Source of the DNA: an uncultured bacterium
Lineage (GTDB): Bacteria; Bacillota; Clostridia; Oscillospirales; Oscillospiraceae
NCBI GenBank assembly: GCA_947073515.1
Contig: CAMTMC010000034.1
Span: forward strand, 1-32,144
Length of the DNA stretch: 32,144 nt
Direction: 5' to 3'
A model generated the notes under the pieces. That model made no database searches, was not told where the DNA came from, and was given only the letters and a program-made list of their open reading frames with translations. How positions within the stretch are numbered: position 1 is the stretch's first letter; each line of letters opens with the position of its first letter. A program made the translations under genes and the position numbers. This document shows, piece by piece, positions 22,390-29,277 of this stretch.

Positions 22390-23492
22390 TTTTCTGACTG
22401 GTCCTCCTCGCCCAAAAAGTAGTTTTCGCCGCCGGGGGCCTGGGGCGGGGCGGCGTCGCCGTGGCCCAGGAAGATCTTCCCGGCCACCGCCCCGGCCAGG
22501 CACAGGGCCAGCAGGAAGACCATGGCCCGGATCACCCCGATGGTGGTGAGCACCACGGCGGACAGGCCCAGGATGGCGGAGATCACGTAGAGGGTGGCCA
22601 CCGCCTGCTTCTGGGTGAAGCCCATGTCGATGAGCCGGTGGTGGATGTGGCCCCGGTCGGGGGACATGGGGGACTGGCCGCGGGACACCCGGCGCAGGAT
22701 GGCGAAGCAGGTGTCGAAGATGGGCAGGCCCAGCATCAGGAAGGGGACGGCGAAGGAGATGATGGCGTAGAACTTGAACAGCCCCTGGATGGACACCACC
22801 GCCAGGATAAAGCCCAGGAAGGTGGAGCCGGTGTCCCCCATGAAGATCTTGGCCGGGTTCAGGTTGTAGGGCAGAAAGCCGATGCACCCCCCCGCCAGGG
22901 CGGCGGTGAGGATGGCCACTTCGGGCTCGGCCATGATGAGGGCGATGACCATCAGGGTCATGGAGCTGATGGTGGACACCCCGCAGGCCAGCCCGTCCAG
23001 CCCGTCAATGAGGTTGACGGCGTTGGTGATGCCCACGATCCACAGGACGGTGATGGGGTAGGACAGCCAGCCCAGCTCCCACACCGGCTCGGCGCTGAAG
23101 ATGTTGGGGTTGGACAGGAACTCCACACGGTTGCCCATGGCCGCGGCGATGAGGGCCGCCCCGATCTGCACCAGGAATTTGGGCATGGCGGGCAGGGACT
23201 TGATGTCGTCAAAGATCCCCAGGATGACGATGACCACCCCGCCCAGCAGCATCCCTTTGAGCTGGCCGGTGAGGGGGAGGAAAATCAGCACGCTGAGGAT
23301 AAAGCCGAGGAAGATGGCCAGGCCGCCCATCCGGGGGATGGGGTGGTCGTGCATCCGGCGGGCGTCTTTGGGCACGTCCACCGCCCCCACCCGGAAGGCC
23401 AGGGACTTGACCACCGGCGTGGAGATAAAGGCCACCAGCACGGCGGCGAACAGGGCGGCCGCGGCCATGCCCACAACGGGAAGTTGAATCAT
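22386..23492 (-). CDS. tagO: Undecaprenyl-phosphate GlcNAc-1-phosphate transferase (TagO/WecA type)
   Basis: Attaches GlcNAc-1-phosphate to undecaprenyl phosphate at the membrane, the first step of wall teichoic acid or related polymers. A 368-residue protein with about eleven membrane helices. Catalytic landmarks of the MraY/WecA family are present: MHDHPIPRMGGLAIFLG, GIFDDIKSLPA (Asp-Asp for magnesium), NAVNLIDGLDGLACG, FMGDTGSTFLGF, and PIFDTCFAI...SPDRGHIHHRLIDMGF (HIHHRL loop for uridine). The GlcNAc type is preferred over MraY because of the HIHHRL loop and wecB partner. Start ATG follows AGAGGATG. Tunicamycin inhibits enzymes of this class, which is notable as a TmrB-like gene lies in the same window. 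Coupled to wecB. Confidence 0.95.
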   Translation of the reverse strand: MIQLPVVGMAAAALFAAVLVAFISTPVVKSLAFRVGAVDVPKDARRMHDHPIPRMGGLAIFLGFILSVLIFLPLTGQLKGMLLGGVVIVILGIFDDIKSLPAMPKFLVQIGAALIAAAMGNRVEFLSNPNIFSAEPVWELGWLSYPITVLWIVGITNAVNLIDGLDGLACGVSTISSMTLMVIALIMAEPEVAILTAALAGGCIGFLPYNLNPAKIFMGDTGSTFLGFILAVVSIQGLFKFYAIISFAVPFLMLGLPIFDTCFAILRRVSRGQSPMSPDRGHIHHRLIDMGFTQKQAVATLYVISAILGLSAVVLTTIGVIRAMVFLLALCLAGAVAGKIFLGHGDAAPPQAPGGENYFLGEEDQSEK

Positions 23493-23587
23493 AGGAGCAT
23501 CCTCTTTTTTTGTCTGTCTGATGAATTGGGGTTTCTATCCCCGCCCGGGCTGGGGCGGGAAATTGGGAACGCGCCGGGGGAACAGGA

Positions 23588-24586
23588 TCACCGGGGGACG
23601 AAACCCACCTTTTTGTACACCTTGCGCAGCGTCTTGTTGGCTACGTACTCGGCCTTCTCCGCGCCGGCCCGGTACACGCCCTCCAGATAGGCCTTGTCCG
23701 CCAGCAGGCGCTCGGTCTCCTCCCGGATGGGGCGCAGGGCCTCCACCACGGCCTCGCCCACGGCGGGCTTGAAGGCCCCGTAGCCCTTGCCGTCAAACTC
23801 CGCCTCGATCTCCTCAAAGGTCTTGCCGGTGACAGAGGCGTAAATCTGCATCAGGTTGGACACCCCGGGCTTCTCCTGGGGGGCGAAGCGGACACAGCGC
23901 TCCGTGTCGCTGTCGGTGACGGCCCGCTTGAACTTGCGGGTGATCTCCTCGGGCTTGTCCATGAGGATGACGCAGCCCTCCAGATTGGACTTGCTCATTT
24001 TAGAGGCAGGCTCGTTCAGGCTCATGATCCGGGCCCCCACCTTGGGGATGTGGGGGGCGGGGATCTTGAACACGTCGCCGTAGATGCCGTTAAACCGCTC
24101 GGCGATGTCCCGGCAGATCTCCACGTGCTGCTTCTGGTCCTCCCCCACGGGGACGAAGTCCGGCTGGTAGAGCAGGATATCCGCCGCCATGAGGGCGGGG
24201 TAGGTGAACAGGCCGGCGTTGATGTTGTCCTTGTGCTTGGCGGACTTGTCCTTGAACTGGGTCATGCGGGACAGCTCGCCGAACATGGTGTAGCAGTCCA
24301 GCACCCAGCCCAGCTGGGCGTGGGCGGGGACGTGGGACTGGATGAAAATTGAGCATTTCTCCGGGTCCAGGCCGCAGGCGATATACTGCGCGACCTGGGT
24401 GAGCACCCGGCGGCGCAGCTGGGCCGGGTCCTGGCGCACGGTGATGGTGTGCAGGTCGGCCATGAAGAAGTAGCAGTCAAATTCTTGGATCATGTCCGGC
24501 CAGTGGCGCAGGGGGCCCAGGTAGTTGCCCAGGTGGAGATCCCCGCTGGGCTGGATGCCGGAGAGCATGACTTTTTTTTCATCCAT
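23588..24586 (-). CDS. trpS: Tryptophan--tRNA ligase
   Basis: Charges tRNA-Trp. The 332-residue length is that of bacterial TrpRS. The class I motifs are intact: GIQPSGDLHLGNYLG (HIGH-like, residues 9-23) and ASKMSKSNLEG (KMSKS). Other family blocks are FMADLHTITV, YIACGLDPEKCSIFIQSHVPAHAQLGWVLDCYTMFGEL, AGLFTYPALMAADILLYQPDFVPVGEDQKQHVEICRDIAERF. The transcript has its own promoter; I saw no T-box specifier or AGGGTGG antiterminator sequence, although many clostridial trpS genes have one. tagO follows 95 bp downstream on the same strand, with a small hairpin (CCCGCCC/GGGCGGG, 23540-23559) in between. Confidence 0.97.
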   Translation of the reverse strand: MDEKKVMLSGIQPSGDLHLGNYLGPLRHWPDMIQEFDCYFFMADLHTITVRQDPAQLRRRVLTQVAQYIACGLDPEKCSIFIQSHVPAHAQLGWVLDCYTMFGELSRMTQFKDKSAKHKDNINAGLFTYPALMAADILLYQPDFVPVGEDQKQHVEICRDIAERFNGIYGDVFKIPAPHIPKVGARIMSLNEPASKMSKSNLEGCVILMDKPEEITRKFKRAVTDSDTERCVRFAPQEKPGVSNLMQIYASVTGKTFEEIEAEFDGKGYGAFKPAVGEAVVEALRPIREETERLLADKAYLEGVYRAGAEKAEYVANKTLRKVYKKVGFVPR

Positions 24587-24645
24587 TGATATTCGCTCCT
24601 TTATTCTCGGGGCGGCTGGAAAGGCTACCCATATCGTATCACTTT

Positions 24646-24674
24646 ATTCTACCACTTAGACGGCGGAAAGGCAA
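24646..24674 (-). promoter_or_regulatory. trpS promoter
   Basis: On the minus strand TTGCCT (24669-24674) and TAGAAT (24646-24651) are 17 bp apart. The leader to the ATG at 24586 would be about 50 nt, with AAAGGAGC before the start. Confidence 0.6.
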
Positions 24675-24718
24675 CAAAAGTTTCCTGCCCGGGGGTGAGA
24701 TTGAGGAAAAAAACGGGA

Positions 24719-24800
24719 GTGTCCCAACCGAAGCGCTTTTTATCAGGTTTCCCCCGCCGGAGGCAGGGGAAACCCAGGAATAAATCCTCTTAGCGGACAC
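24719..24800. repeat. Hairpin repeat element, copy B
   Basis: The element is enclosed by inverted GTGTCC (24719-24724) and GGACAC (24795-24800). Its core is a 9-bp stem GGTTTCCCC (24746-24754) with GGGGAAACC (24766-24774). It resembles copy A at 4320-4385 over most of its length, with changes clustering in the loops. Confidence 0.55.
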
Positions 24801-24818
24801 GCCCGAAAACCCCGGGCC

Positions 24819-24847
24819 TTGCGGCAGGCCCTCCTTTATGGTATAGT
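24819..24847 (+). promoter_or_regulatory. Promoter of the GIY-YIG gene
   Basis: TTGCGG (24819-24824) and TATAGT (24842-24847) are 17 bp apart, about 25 bp before the GTG start. Confidence 0.6.
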
Positions 24848-24872
24848 CAGGGCGGAGAAGGGGGGCGGCGGC

Positions 24873-25136
24873 GTGGCCTGGTATGTGTATATTCTCCGGT
24901 GCGGGGACGGCACCCTGTACACCGGGATGACCGACGATGTGCCCCGGCGGCTGGCCGCCCACCGGGCGGGCCGGGGGGCCAAGTACACCCGGGGCCGGGG
25001 CCCGCTGGAGCTGGCCTATCAGGAGGAGCGGCCGGACCGCTCCGCTGCCCTGCGCCGGGAGGCGGAGATCAAAAAGCTGCGCCGGGAGGAGAAGGAGCGG
25101 CTGATTTTGGAGACAGGACAGGCCGCCGGGCTATGA
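24873..25136 (+). CDS. GIY-YIG domain protein, UPF0213/YhbQ type
   Basis: An 87-residue single-domain GIY-YIG nuclease-fold protein. The motif appears as WYVYILRCGDGTLYTGMTDDVPRRLAAHRAGRGAKYTR, with the Tyr pair, the conserved Arg (PRRL) and the His, followed by GPLELAYQEERPDRSAALRREAEIKKLRREEKERLI, whose Glu is the metal ligand of the family. Proteins of this type cut DNA in a few tested cases; the physiological role is unclear, perhaps in repair. The GTG at 24873 follows a GAAGGGGGG stretch; the frame extends to an earlier ATG without a ribosome site and over the promoter. Its stop codon lies inside the loop of its own terminator. Confidence 0.9.
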   Translation: MAWYVYILRCGDGTLYTGMTDDVPRRLAAHRAGRGAKYTRGRGPLELAYQEERPDRSAALRREAEIKKLRREEKERLILETGQAAGL

Positions 25137-25156
25137 GAGCCCGGCGGCCTGGTTTT
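25119..25156 (+). terminator. Terminator overlapping the GIY-YIG stop codon
   Basis: CAGGCCGCCGGGCT (25119-25132) pairs perfectly over 14 bp with 25138-25151, with a 5-nt loop, then G and TTTT. The stem covers the last codons and the stop of the rightward gene, just before the end of the convergent TetR gene. Confidence 0.88.
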
Positions 25157-25159
25157 CCG

Positions 25160-25711
25160 TCAATCCATGGTGACGAAATGATAGCCGATACAGGAGCAGA
25201 AGTAGGTCATGATCTCGTAAGGGGTCTCCTGCAGGTCGTTTTGAATCCACCACTCCACCGCGCCGCAAAAGCTCTCAAGCAGAAAGTTCAGCTTGAAGTC
25301 CGGCGGCACGTTGGGGAGGAGGTTGTCCGTGTATCCCCGCAGGATATTCCGCATATAACTTTTGAAATTCTCCATAAAGCCGGCCCGGCTCTCGTCGGAG
25401 AAGGCGCACAGGATCTCCGGCCGGTCCTCCTTCAGGTGGTACAGCACGTGGCGGAGCTTCCGGTACACCTCGTAGGGGGGCGTGTCAGAGGCGCTGAGCC
25501 AGTCCTCCGGGAAAATGTGCTCGAAGATCAGCAGGTTGATGTTTTGGAGCAGCATGTCCTTTGTCTCAAAATGGGCGTAAAAAGTAGACCTGCTGATGTT
25601 GGCCCCGTCAATGATCTCCTGGACGGTGATGTGGTTGAAATCCTTCTTTTTCAGCAGACGGGAGAGGGATTGGTAGATGGCTTCCCTGGTCTTTTGCTGG
25701 CGTCGGTCCAT
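25160..25711 (-). CDS. TetR family transcriptional regulator
   Basis: A 183-residue regulator. The N-terminal helix-turn-helix (about residues 9-50) reads REAIYQSLSRLLKKKDFNHITVQEIIDGANISRSTFYAHFETKDMLLQNI, the standard TetR pattern. The C-terminal ligand domain (LIFEHIF...YRKLRHVLYHLKEDRPEILCAF...) looks like the TetR_C type with an acidic, helix-rich pocket; the ligand is unknown. The ATG at 25711 follows AAAAGGAGAC; the frame extends upstream through the operator and is rejected. A perfect dyad TGTACG-N4-CGTACA lies 33 bp before the start, in the gap to the divergent tctCBA-opine dehydrogenase operon, making that operon its likely target besides itself. Confidence 0.92.
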   Translation of the reverse strand: MDRRQQKTREAIYQSLSRLLKKKDFNHITVQEIIDGANISRSTFYAHFETKDMLLQNINLLIFEHIFPEDWLSASDTPPYEVYRKLRHVLYHLKEDRPEILCAFSDESRAGFMENFKSYMRNILRGYTDNLLPNVPPDFKLNFLLESFCGAVEWWIQNDLQETPYEIMTYFCSCIGYHFVTMD

Positions 25712-25743
25712 GGTGTCTCCTTTTCCAGATAGATTGCCCAAAA

Positions 25744-25759
25744 TGTACGTTATCGTACA
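25744..25759. promoter_or_regulatory. Candidate TetR operator
   Basis: TGTACG-TTAT-CGTACA is a perfect 6-bp-arm inverted repeat, 33 bp upstream of the TetR start codon. Such a short-spacer dyad beside a divergent tetR gene is typical of autoregulatory operators. Confidence 0.7.
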
Positions 25760-25777
25760 AATTCGTTGTTTTGTTAT

Positions 25778-25807
25778 TTGCATTTTCGTGTATGTTTATG
25801 TTATAAA
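25778..25807 (+). promoter_or_regulatory. Candidate promoter of the tct-opine dehydrogenase operon
   Basis: TTGCAT (25778-25783) and TATAAA (25802-25807) are 18 bp apart, starting 18 bp after the TetR dyad. It would produce a leader of about 375 nt before tctC. Confidence 0.5.
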
Positions 25808-26190
25808 ATACTTGAGTTCCGGGAAAAATGACGAAAATTTTGGCAATTAGGCGCAACAAACTGCTAACGCCAAATTTGTTCGGTTTCTCGGCGGACACCA
25901 GGCCGCGCCGCCGCCGTGACAGCGGTGATCCGGGCCCTCCCAGGCCGCCTGCCTCGGTATAGACCGAGCCGGAATTGGGCAGCCTTTCACGACTGGCCAA
26001 TTATACCCGCTTTCCTCGCTTTCGTCAATTAAATTGCCGCTAAAAAGGCGTTAAAGATTTTAGAAGGCCAGCGCGCTGAAGCGGCGTTGAACTGGCGGGC
26101 GAAGGGGAGCTGGCGGCGGGGCCGGGGAGCCCGCTGGCTGCCGGTGAGTCAAAGGTTCCTGTAAGCCAATTTTGTAAAGGAGAAGAAGAC

Positions 26191-27204
26191 ATGAAAAAGA
26201 AACTCGCGATTCTGATGAGCGCCGCGCTGCTCATCGCCTCTCTGGCCGGCTGCGGGCAGAAGAGCGGCGGCAATGCCTCCGGCGGCAACGCCGGTTCCAA
26301 CGGCGGCGGCGCCGGCTTCCCCGCCGGGAAGAACATTGAGATTATCGTCGGCTTCGCCGCCGGCTCCGCCACGGATCTGAACGCCCGTATGCTGGCCACC
26401 TACCTGGAGGACGAGCTGGGCACTTCCGTCACCATCGCCAACCGGGAGGGCGGCGGCGGTGAGATCGGCTGGACCGCCCTGGCCAACGCCAAGGCCGACG
26501 GCTACACCATAGGCGTCATCAACTCCCCCGCGTTCCAGCTGCCCATCCAGAACCCCGACACCTGCAAGTTCACCATCGACAGCTTTATCCCCTTGGGCAA
26601 TATGGTCACCGACCCCGGCGTCATCCTGGTGGGCGCTGACAGCCCCATCAACAACATTGAGGACCTGGTGGCCGCCGCCAAGGCCAACCCCGGCGGGGTG
26701 ACCGTGTCCGTCACCGGCATGAATACCTCTGAGGCCCGGGCCATCAACACCCTGGCCAAGACCTTCGACGTGCAGTTCCAGCTCATCCCCTACGACGGCT
26801 CCACCGAGGGCATCAACGCCCTGATCGGCAACCACGTGCAGGTCTCCTGCCAGAACGTGGGCGACATCCTGCCCCAGCTGGCCCAGGGCAACGTGAAGGC
26901 CATCGCCGTGGGCTCCAAGGAGCGCAGCGACCTGCTGCCCGACGTGCCCACCTATGGCGAGCAGGGCCTGGACTTCAACCAGTTCTCCATGCGTACCTTC
27001 TGCGTGCCCGCCGGCACCGATCCCGAGATCGTGGCCGTTCTGGAGGCCGGCATCGCCGCCGTTATGGAGAATCCCGACTTTGTGAAGCAGGCCGAGGAGG
27101 CCAACGTCCTGCTGGACTACCAGGATTCCGCCTCTATGATCCAGGTCTACAAAGATCTGGACGCCCAGTGGAGAGCGGAGTGGGAAGTGACCCCCTGGGC
27201 CTGA
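26191..27204 (+). CDS. tctC: Tripartite tricarboxylate transporter substrate-binding lipoprotein TctC
   Basis: A 337-residue extracytoplasmic binding protein of the TTT (Bug) family. The signal LAILMSAALLIASLAGCGQK gives a lipidated Cys near residue 24, then a Gly/Ser/Asn-rich tether. The mature protein starts GKNIEIIVGFAAGSATDLNARMLATYLEDELGTSVTIANREGGGGEIGWTALANAKADGYTIG, the usual Bug domain 1, including the loop that holds the ligand carboxylate, and continues with SEARAINTLAKTFDVQFQLIPYDGSTEGINALIGNHVQVSCQNVGDILPQLAQGNVKAIAV. Ligands of this family range over citrate-like acids, dicarboxylates and amino acids, so the substrate is not known. AAAGGAG precedes the ATG. It is first of the operon and separated from tctB by a strong hairpin. 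Confidence 0.93.
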   Translation: MKKKLAILMSAALLIASLAGCGQKSGGNASGGNAGSNGGGAGFPAGKNIEIIVGFAAGSATDLNARMLATYLEDELGTSVTIANREGGGGEIGWTALANAKADGYTIGVINSPAFQLPIQNPDTCKFTIDSFIPLGNMVTDPGVILVGADSPINNIEDLVAAAKANPGGVTVSVTGMNTSEARAINTLAKTFDVQFQLIPYDGSTEGINALIGNHVQVSCQNVGDILPQLAQGNVKAIAVGSKERSDLLPDVPTYGEQGLDFNQFSMRTFCVPAGTDPEIVAVLEAGIAAVMENPDFVKQAEEANVLLDYQDSASMIQVYKDLDAQWRAEWEVTPWA

Positions 27205-27238
27205 TTTTGGTCGCGCCGCGTCGCTAGCTTGATTTGGG

Positions 27239-27269
27239 AGAAGGCATCTGGGAGATACAGATGCCTTCT
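27239..27269 (+). other. Intercistronic hairpin between tctC and tctB
   Basis: AGAAGGCATCTG (27239-27250) pairs perfectly with 27258-27269 around a 7-nt loop and is followed by only two T. It is likely a partial terminator or RNA-stabilising stem that leaves more tctC than tctBA message, as expected for a binding protein. Confidence 0.75.
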
Positions 27270-27302
27270 TTCCAAAATGTACGTAAAAGGAGCGTAGTGT
27301 CC

Positions 27303-27743
27303 ATGAAAAAAACCCAGCTATACGACTTTATTACCGCCGGCGTCATCTATGCCATCAGCATTTTCTTTCTTACGGGCAGCTTTTCCATCCCTACGCCGGA
27401 GTCCCGGATTATGCCCCGGGTCTACGCTATTTTGCTGATCGTATGCGCCACCATTCTGGTGCTCCGCCGGCTGAAGAACAAAGACAACGACAGCTATGAC
27501 TACAGCGGGTCCCACATCGCCGTGACCCTCATCGCTATGATGGCGGCCTATGTCGCCGCCTCCCACTTTGTGGGGATGTACGTGACCACCCCCATCTTCC
27601 TGCTGGGCTCCATGTACTTCCTGGGGATGCGCAGCTGGAAGGTGCTGATCCCGGTGGCTGTGGGTATGGACGTGTTTATCTATCTGGTGTTCTCGGTGGT
27701 CTTTAAGGTGGCCATCCCCATGGGCGTCCTCTTTGGAGGCTGA
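27303..27743 (+). CDS. tctB: Tripartite tricarboxylate transporter small membrane subunit TctB
   Basis: A 146-residue membrane protein with four predicted helices, as in TctB: DFITAGVIYAISIFFLTGSF, RIMPRVYAILLIVCATILVL, IAVTLIAMMAAYVAASHFVGMYVTTPIFLLGSMYFLG (two), and VLIPVAVGMDVFIYLVFSVVFKVAIPMG. The RIMPRVYA block matches the family's short conserved PxxP-type start of helix two. It pairs with TctA in the membrane. Start ATG at 27303 follows AAAGGAG by 10 nt; a GTG two codons earlier is possible. A half-copy of the TetR dyad (AAAATGTACGT) lies just upstream of its ribosome site. It is 46 nt before tctA. Confidence 0.88.
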   Translation: MKKTQLYDFITAGVIYAISIFFLTGSFSIPTPESRIMPRVYAILLIVCATILVLRRLKNKDNDSYDYSGSHIAVTLIAMMAAYVAASHFVGMYVTTPIFLLGSMYFLGMRSWKVLIPVAVGMDVFIYLVFSVVFKVAIPMGVLFGG

Positions 27744-27789
27744 GAGCCGGGTCCCGCTGCCGCAACTTAGAGAATAGAGGAGTGTTACT

Positions 27790-29277
27790 ATGTTAGAGAG
27801 TTTACTGACTGTGATACAACCGGTAAACCTGATGTGGATTGTGATCGGCTCTGTGGTAGGCGCTATCATCGGCGCGCTCCCTGGCCTGACCGCCACCATG
27901 GGCGTGGCCCTGTTTATCCCCCTGACCTTCGCCATGGAGCCCGCCTCCGGCCTGATTCTGCTGGCCGCTGTGTACGCCGCCGCCTCCTTCGGCGGCAATA
28001 TCACCGCCATCCTGATTAAAACCCCTGGCACCCCCGACTCCTTCTTTATGGTCATGGACGGCTATCCCATGACCCTGAAGGGGGAGGGCAGGAAGGCCAT
28101 GAGCGTCACTACCATCACCGCCACCATCGGCGGCGTGGTGGGCGCGCTGACCCTGCTGTTCCTGGCCCCGCCGCTGGCCAGCCTGGCCATCAAGTTCGGC
28201 CCCGCCCAGACCTTCCTGACCTCCATGCTGGGCATCACCATCATCATCGGCCTGAGCAAGGGCGCCATGCTGAAGGGCATGCTCAGCGCCTGCCTGGGCT
28301 TCCTGCTGGCTACGGTGGGCATGGACTCGGTGGCGGCCAACCTGCGCTTTACCGGCGGCGTGCTGGAGCTGTACGAGGGCATCCCCATGATCCCCTGCGT
28401 CATCGGCCTGTTCTGCTGCGCCCAGGTGTTCTCCCTGGCCGCCTCCCGGAAGAAGCAGATCGCCATCCCCAACGACGCCGTGGCCGGCAAGACCGGCCTG
28501 ACCCTGAAGGAGTTCTTCCAGCACCTGTGGATCACCATTGAGTCCTCCATCATCGGCACCATCGTGGGCATCATCCCCGCCGCGGGCTCCATGGTGGCCT
28601 GCGGCCTGAGCTACAGCGAGGCCCGCCGCCAGAGCAAGAACCCCGACCTGTTCGGCGACGGCGCCCCCGACGGCCTGGCCGCCGTGTCCGCCGCCAACAA
28701 CGCCGTGGTGGGCGGCTCCCTGGTGCCCCTGCTCACCCTGGGCATCCCCGGCAACGGCACCGCCGCCGTTTTCCTGGGCGGGCTGCTGATCCACGGCATG
28801 GTCCCCGGCCCCGACCTGTTCAGCCAGCACGCTGAGGCCACCTACTCCCTGCTGTTCGGCCTGATCGCCTGCCAGTTCGTCATCCTGGTGATCGGCCTGT
28901 TCGGGGCGGGGCTGTTCTCCAAGGTCACCAGCATCCCCAACTCCGTGCTGGTGCCCCTCATCGCCGTGTTTACCGTGCTGGGCTCCTTCGCCATCCGGGG
29001 CATGCTGTTCGACGTGTTCCTGATGATCCTCTTCGGCGCCATCGGCTACTACGCCGAGAGAAGCCGCATTTCCATGGCCCCCTTCGTACTGGCCTTCATC
29101 CTGGGCCCCATCGTGGAGAAGCAGTTCCGCCGGGCCATGATGCTGATGGCCAGCGGCGACACCGGCATCTTTACCAACCCCCTGAGCCTGTTCCTGCTGG
29201 CCCTGAACATCCTGTGCCTGCTCACCCCCTTCATCAATGAGATCAAGGACCGGATGGCCAAGAAAAAGGAAGCCTGA
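27790..29277 (+). CDS. tctA: Tripartite tricarboxylate transporter large permease TctA
   Basis: The 495-residue permease with about twelve membrane segments. The family signature GALPGLTATMGVALFIPLTFAM sits at residues 28-50, with AASFGGNITAILIKTPGTPDS near 75-95, and a second, inverted-repeat-like block SIIGTIVGIIPAAGSMVACGLSYSEARRQSKNPDLFGDGAPDGLAAVSAANNAVVGGSLVPLLTLGIPGNGTAAVFLGGLLIHGMVPGP. These two Gly/Pro-rich loops are thought to form the substrate site. Uptake is secondary, driven by ion gradients. AGAGGAG precedes the ATG. Its TGA stop overlaps the ATG of the following dehydrogenase gene (TGATG), tying transport to metabolism. Confidence 0.95.
   Translation: MLESLLTVIQPVNLMWIVIGSVVGAIIGALPGLTATMGVALFIPLTFAMEPASGLILLAAVYAAASFGGNITAILIKTPGTPDSFFMVMDGYPMTLKGEGRKAMSVTTITATIGGVVGALTLLFLAPPLASLAIKFGPAQTFLTSMLGITIIIGLSKGAMLKGMLSACLGFLLATVGMDSVAANLRFTGGVLELYEGIPMIPCVIGLFCCAQVFSLAASRKKQIAIPNDAVAGKTGLTLKEFFQHLWITIESSIIGTIVGIIPAAGSMVACGLSYSEARRQSKNPDLFGDGAPDGLAAVSAANNAVVGGSLVPLLTLGIPGNGTAAVFLGGLLIHGMVPGPDLFSQHAEATYSLLFGLIACQFVILVIGLFGAGLFSKVTSIPNSVLVPLIAVFTVLGSFAIRGMLFDVFLMILFGAIGYYAERSRISMAPFVLAFILGPIVEKQFRRAMMLMASGDTGIFTNPLSLFLLALNILCLLTPFINEIKDRMAKKKEA

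Larger units (their letters stand above)
25712..26190. other. 479-bp intergenic region between TetR gene and tctC
   Basis: No gene is seen. The left part is AT-rich and holds the TetR dyad and a candidate rightward promoter. The middle contains an inverted pair AAATTTTGGC (25839-25849 region)/GCCAAATTT (25871-25879 region) and a hairpin CTCGGT/ACCGAG (25953-25968). The right part is GC-rich and ends with AAAGGAG before tctC. The rightward leader could be over 350 nt and may be regulated at RNA level. Confidence 0.55.

Noticed and set aside
24587-24700. T-box leader for trpS
   Set aside because: The leader from the predicted promoter is only about 50 nt and has no AGGGTGG-like sequence or specifier stem.
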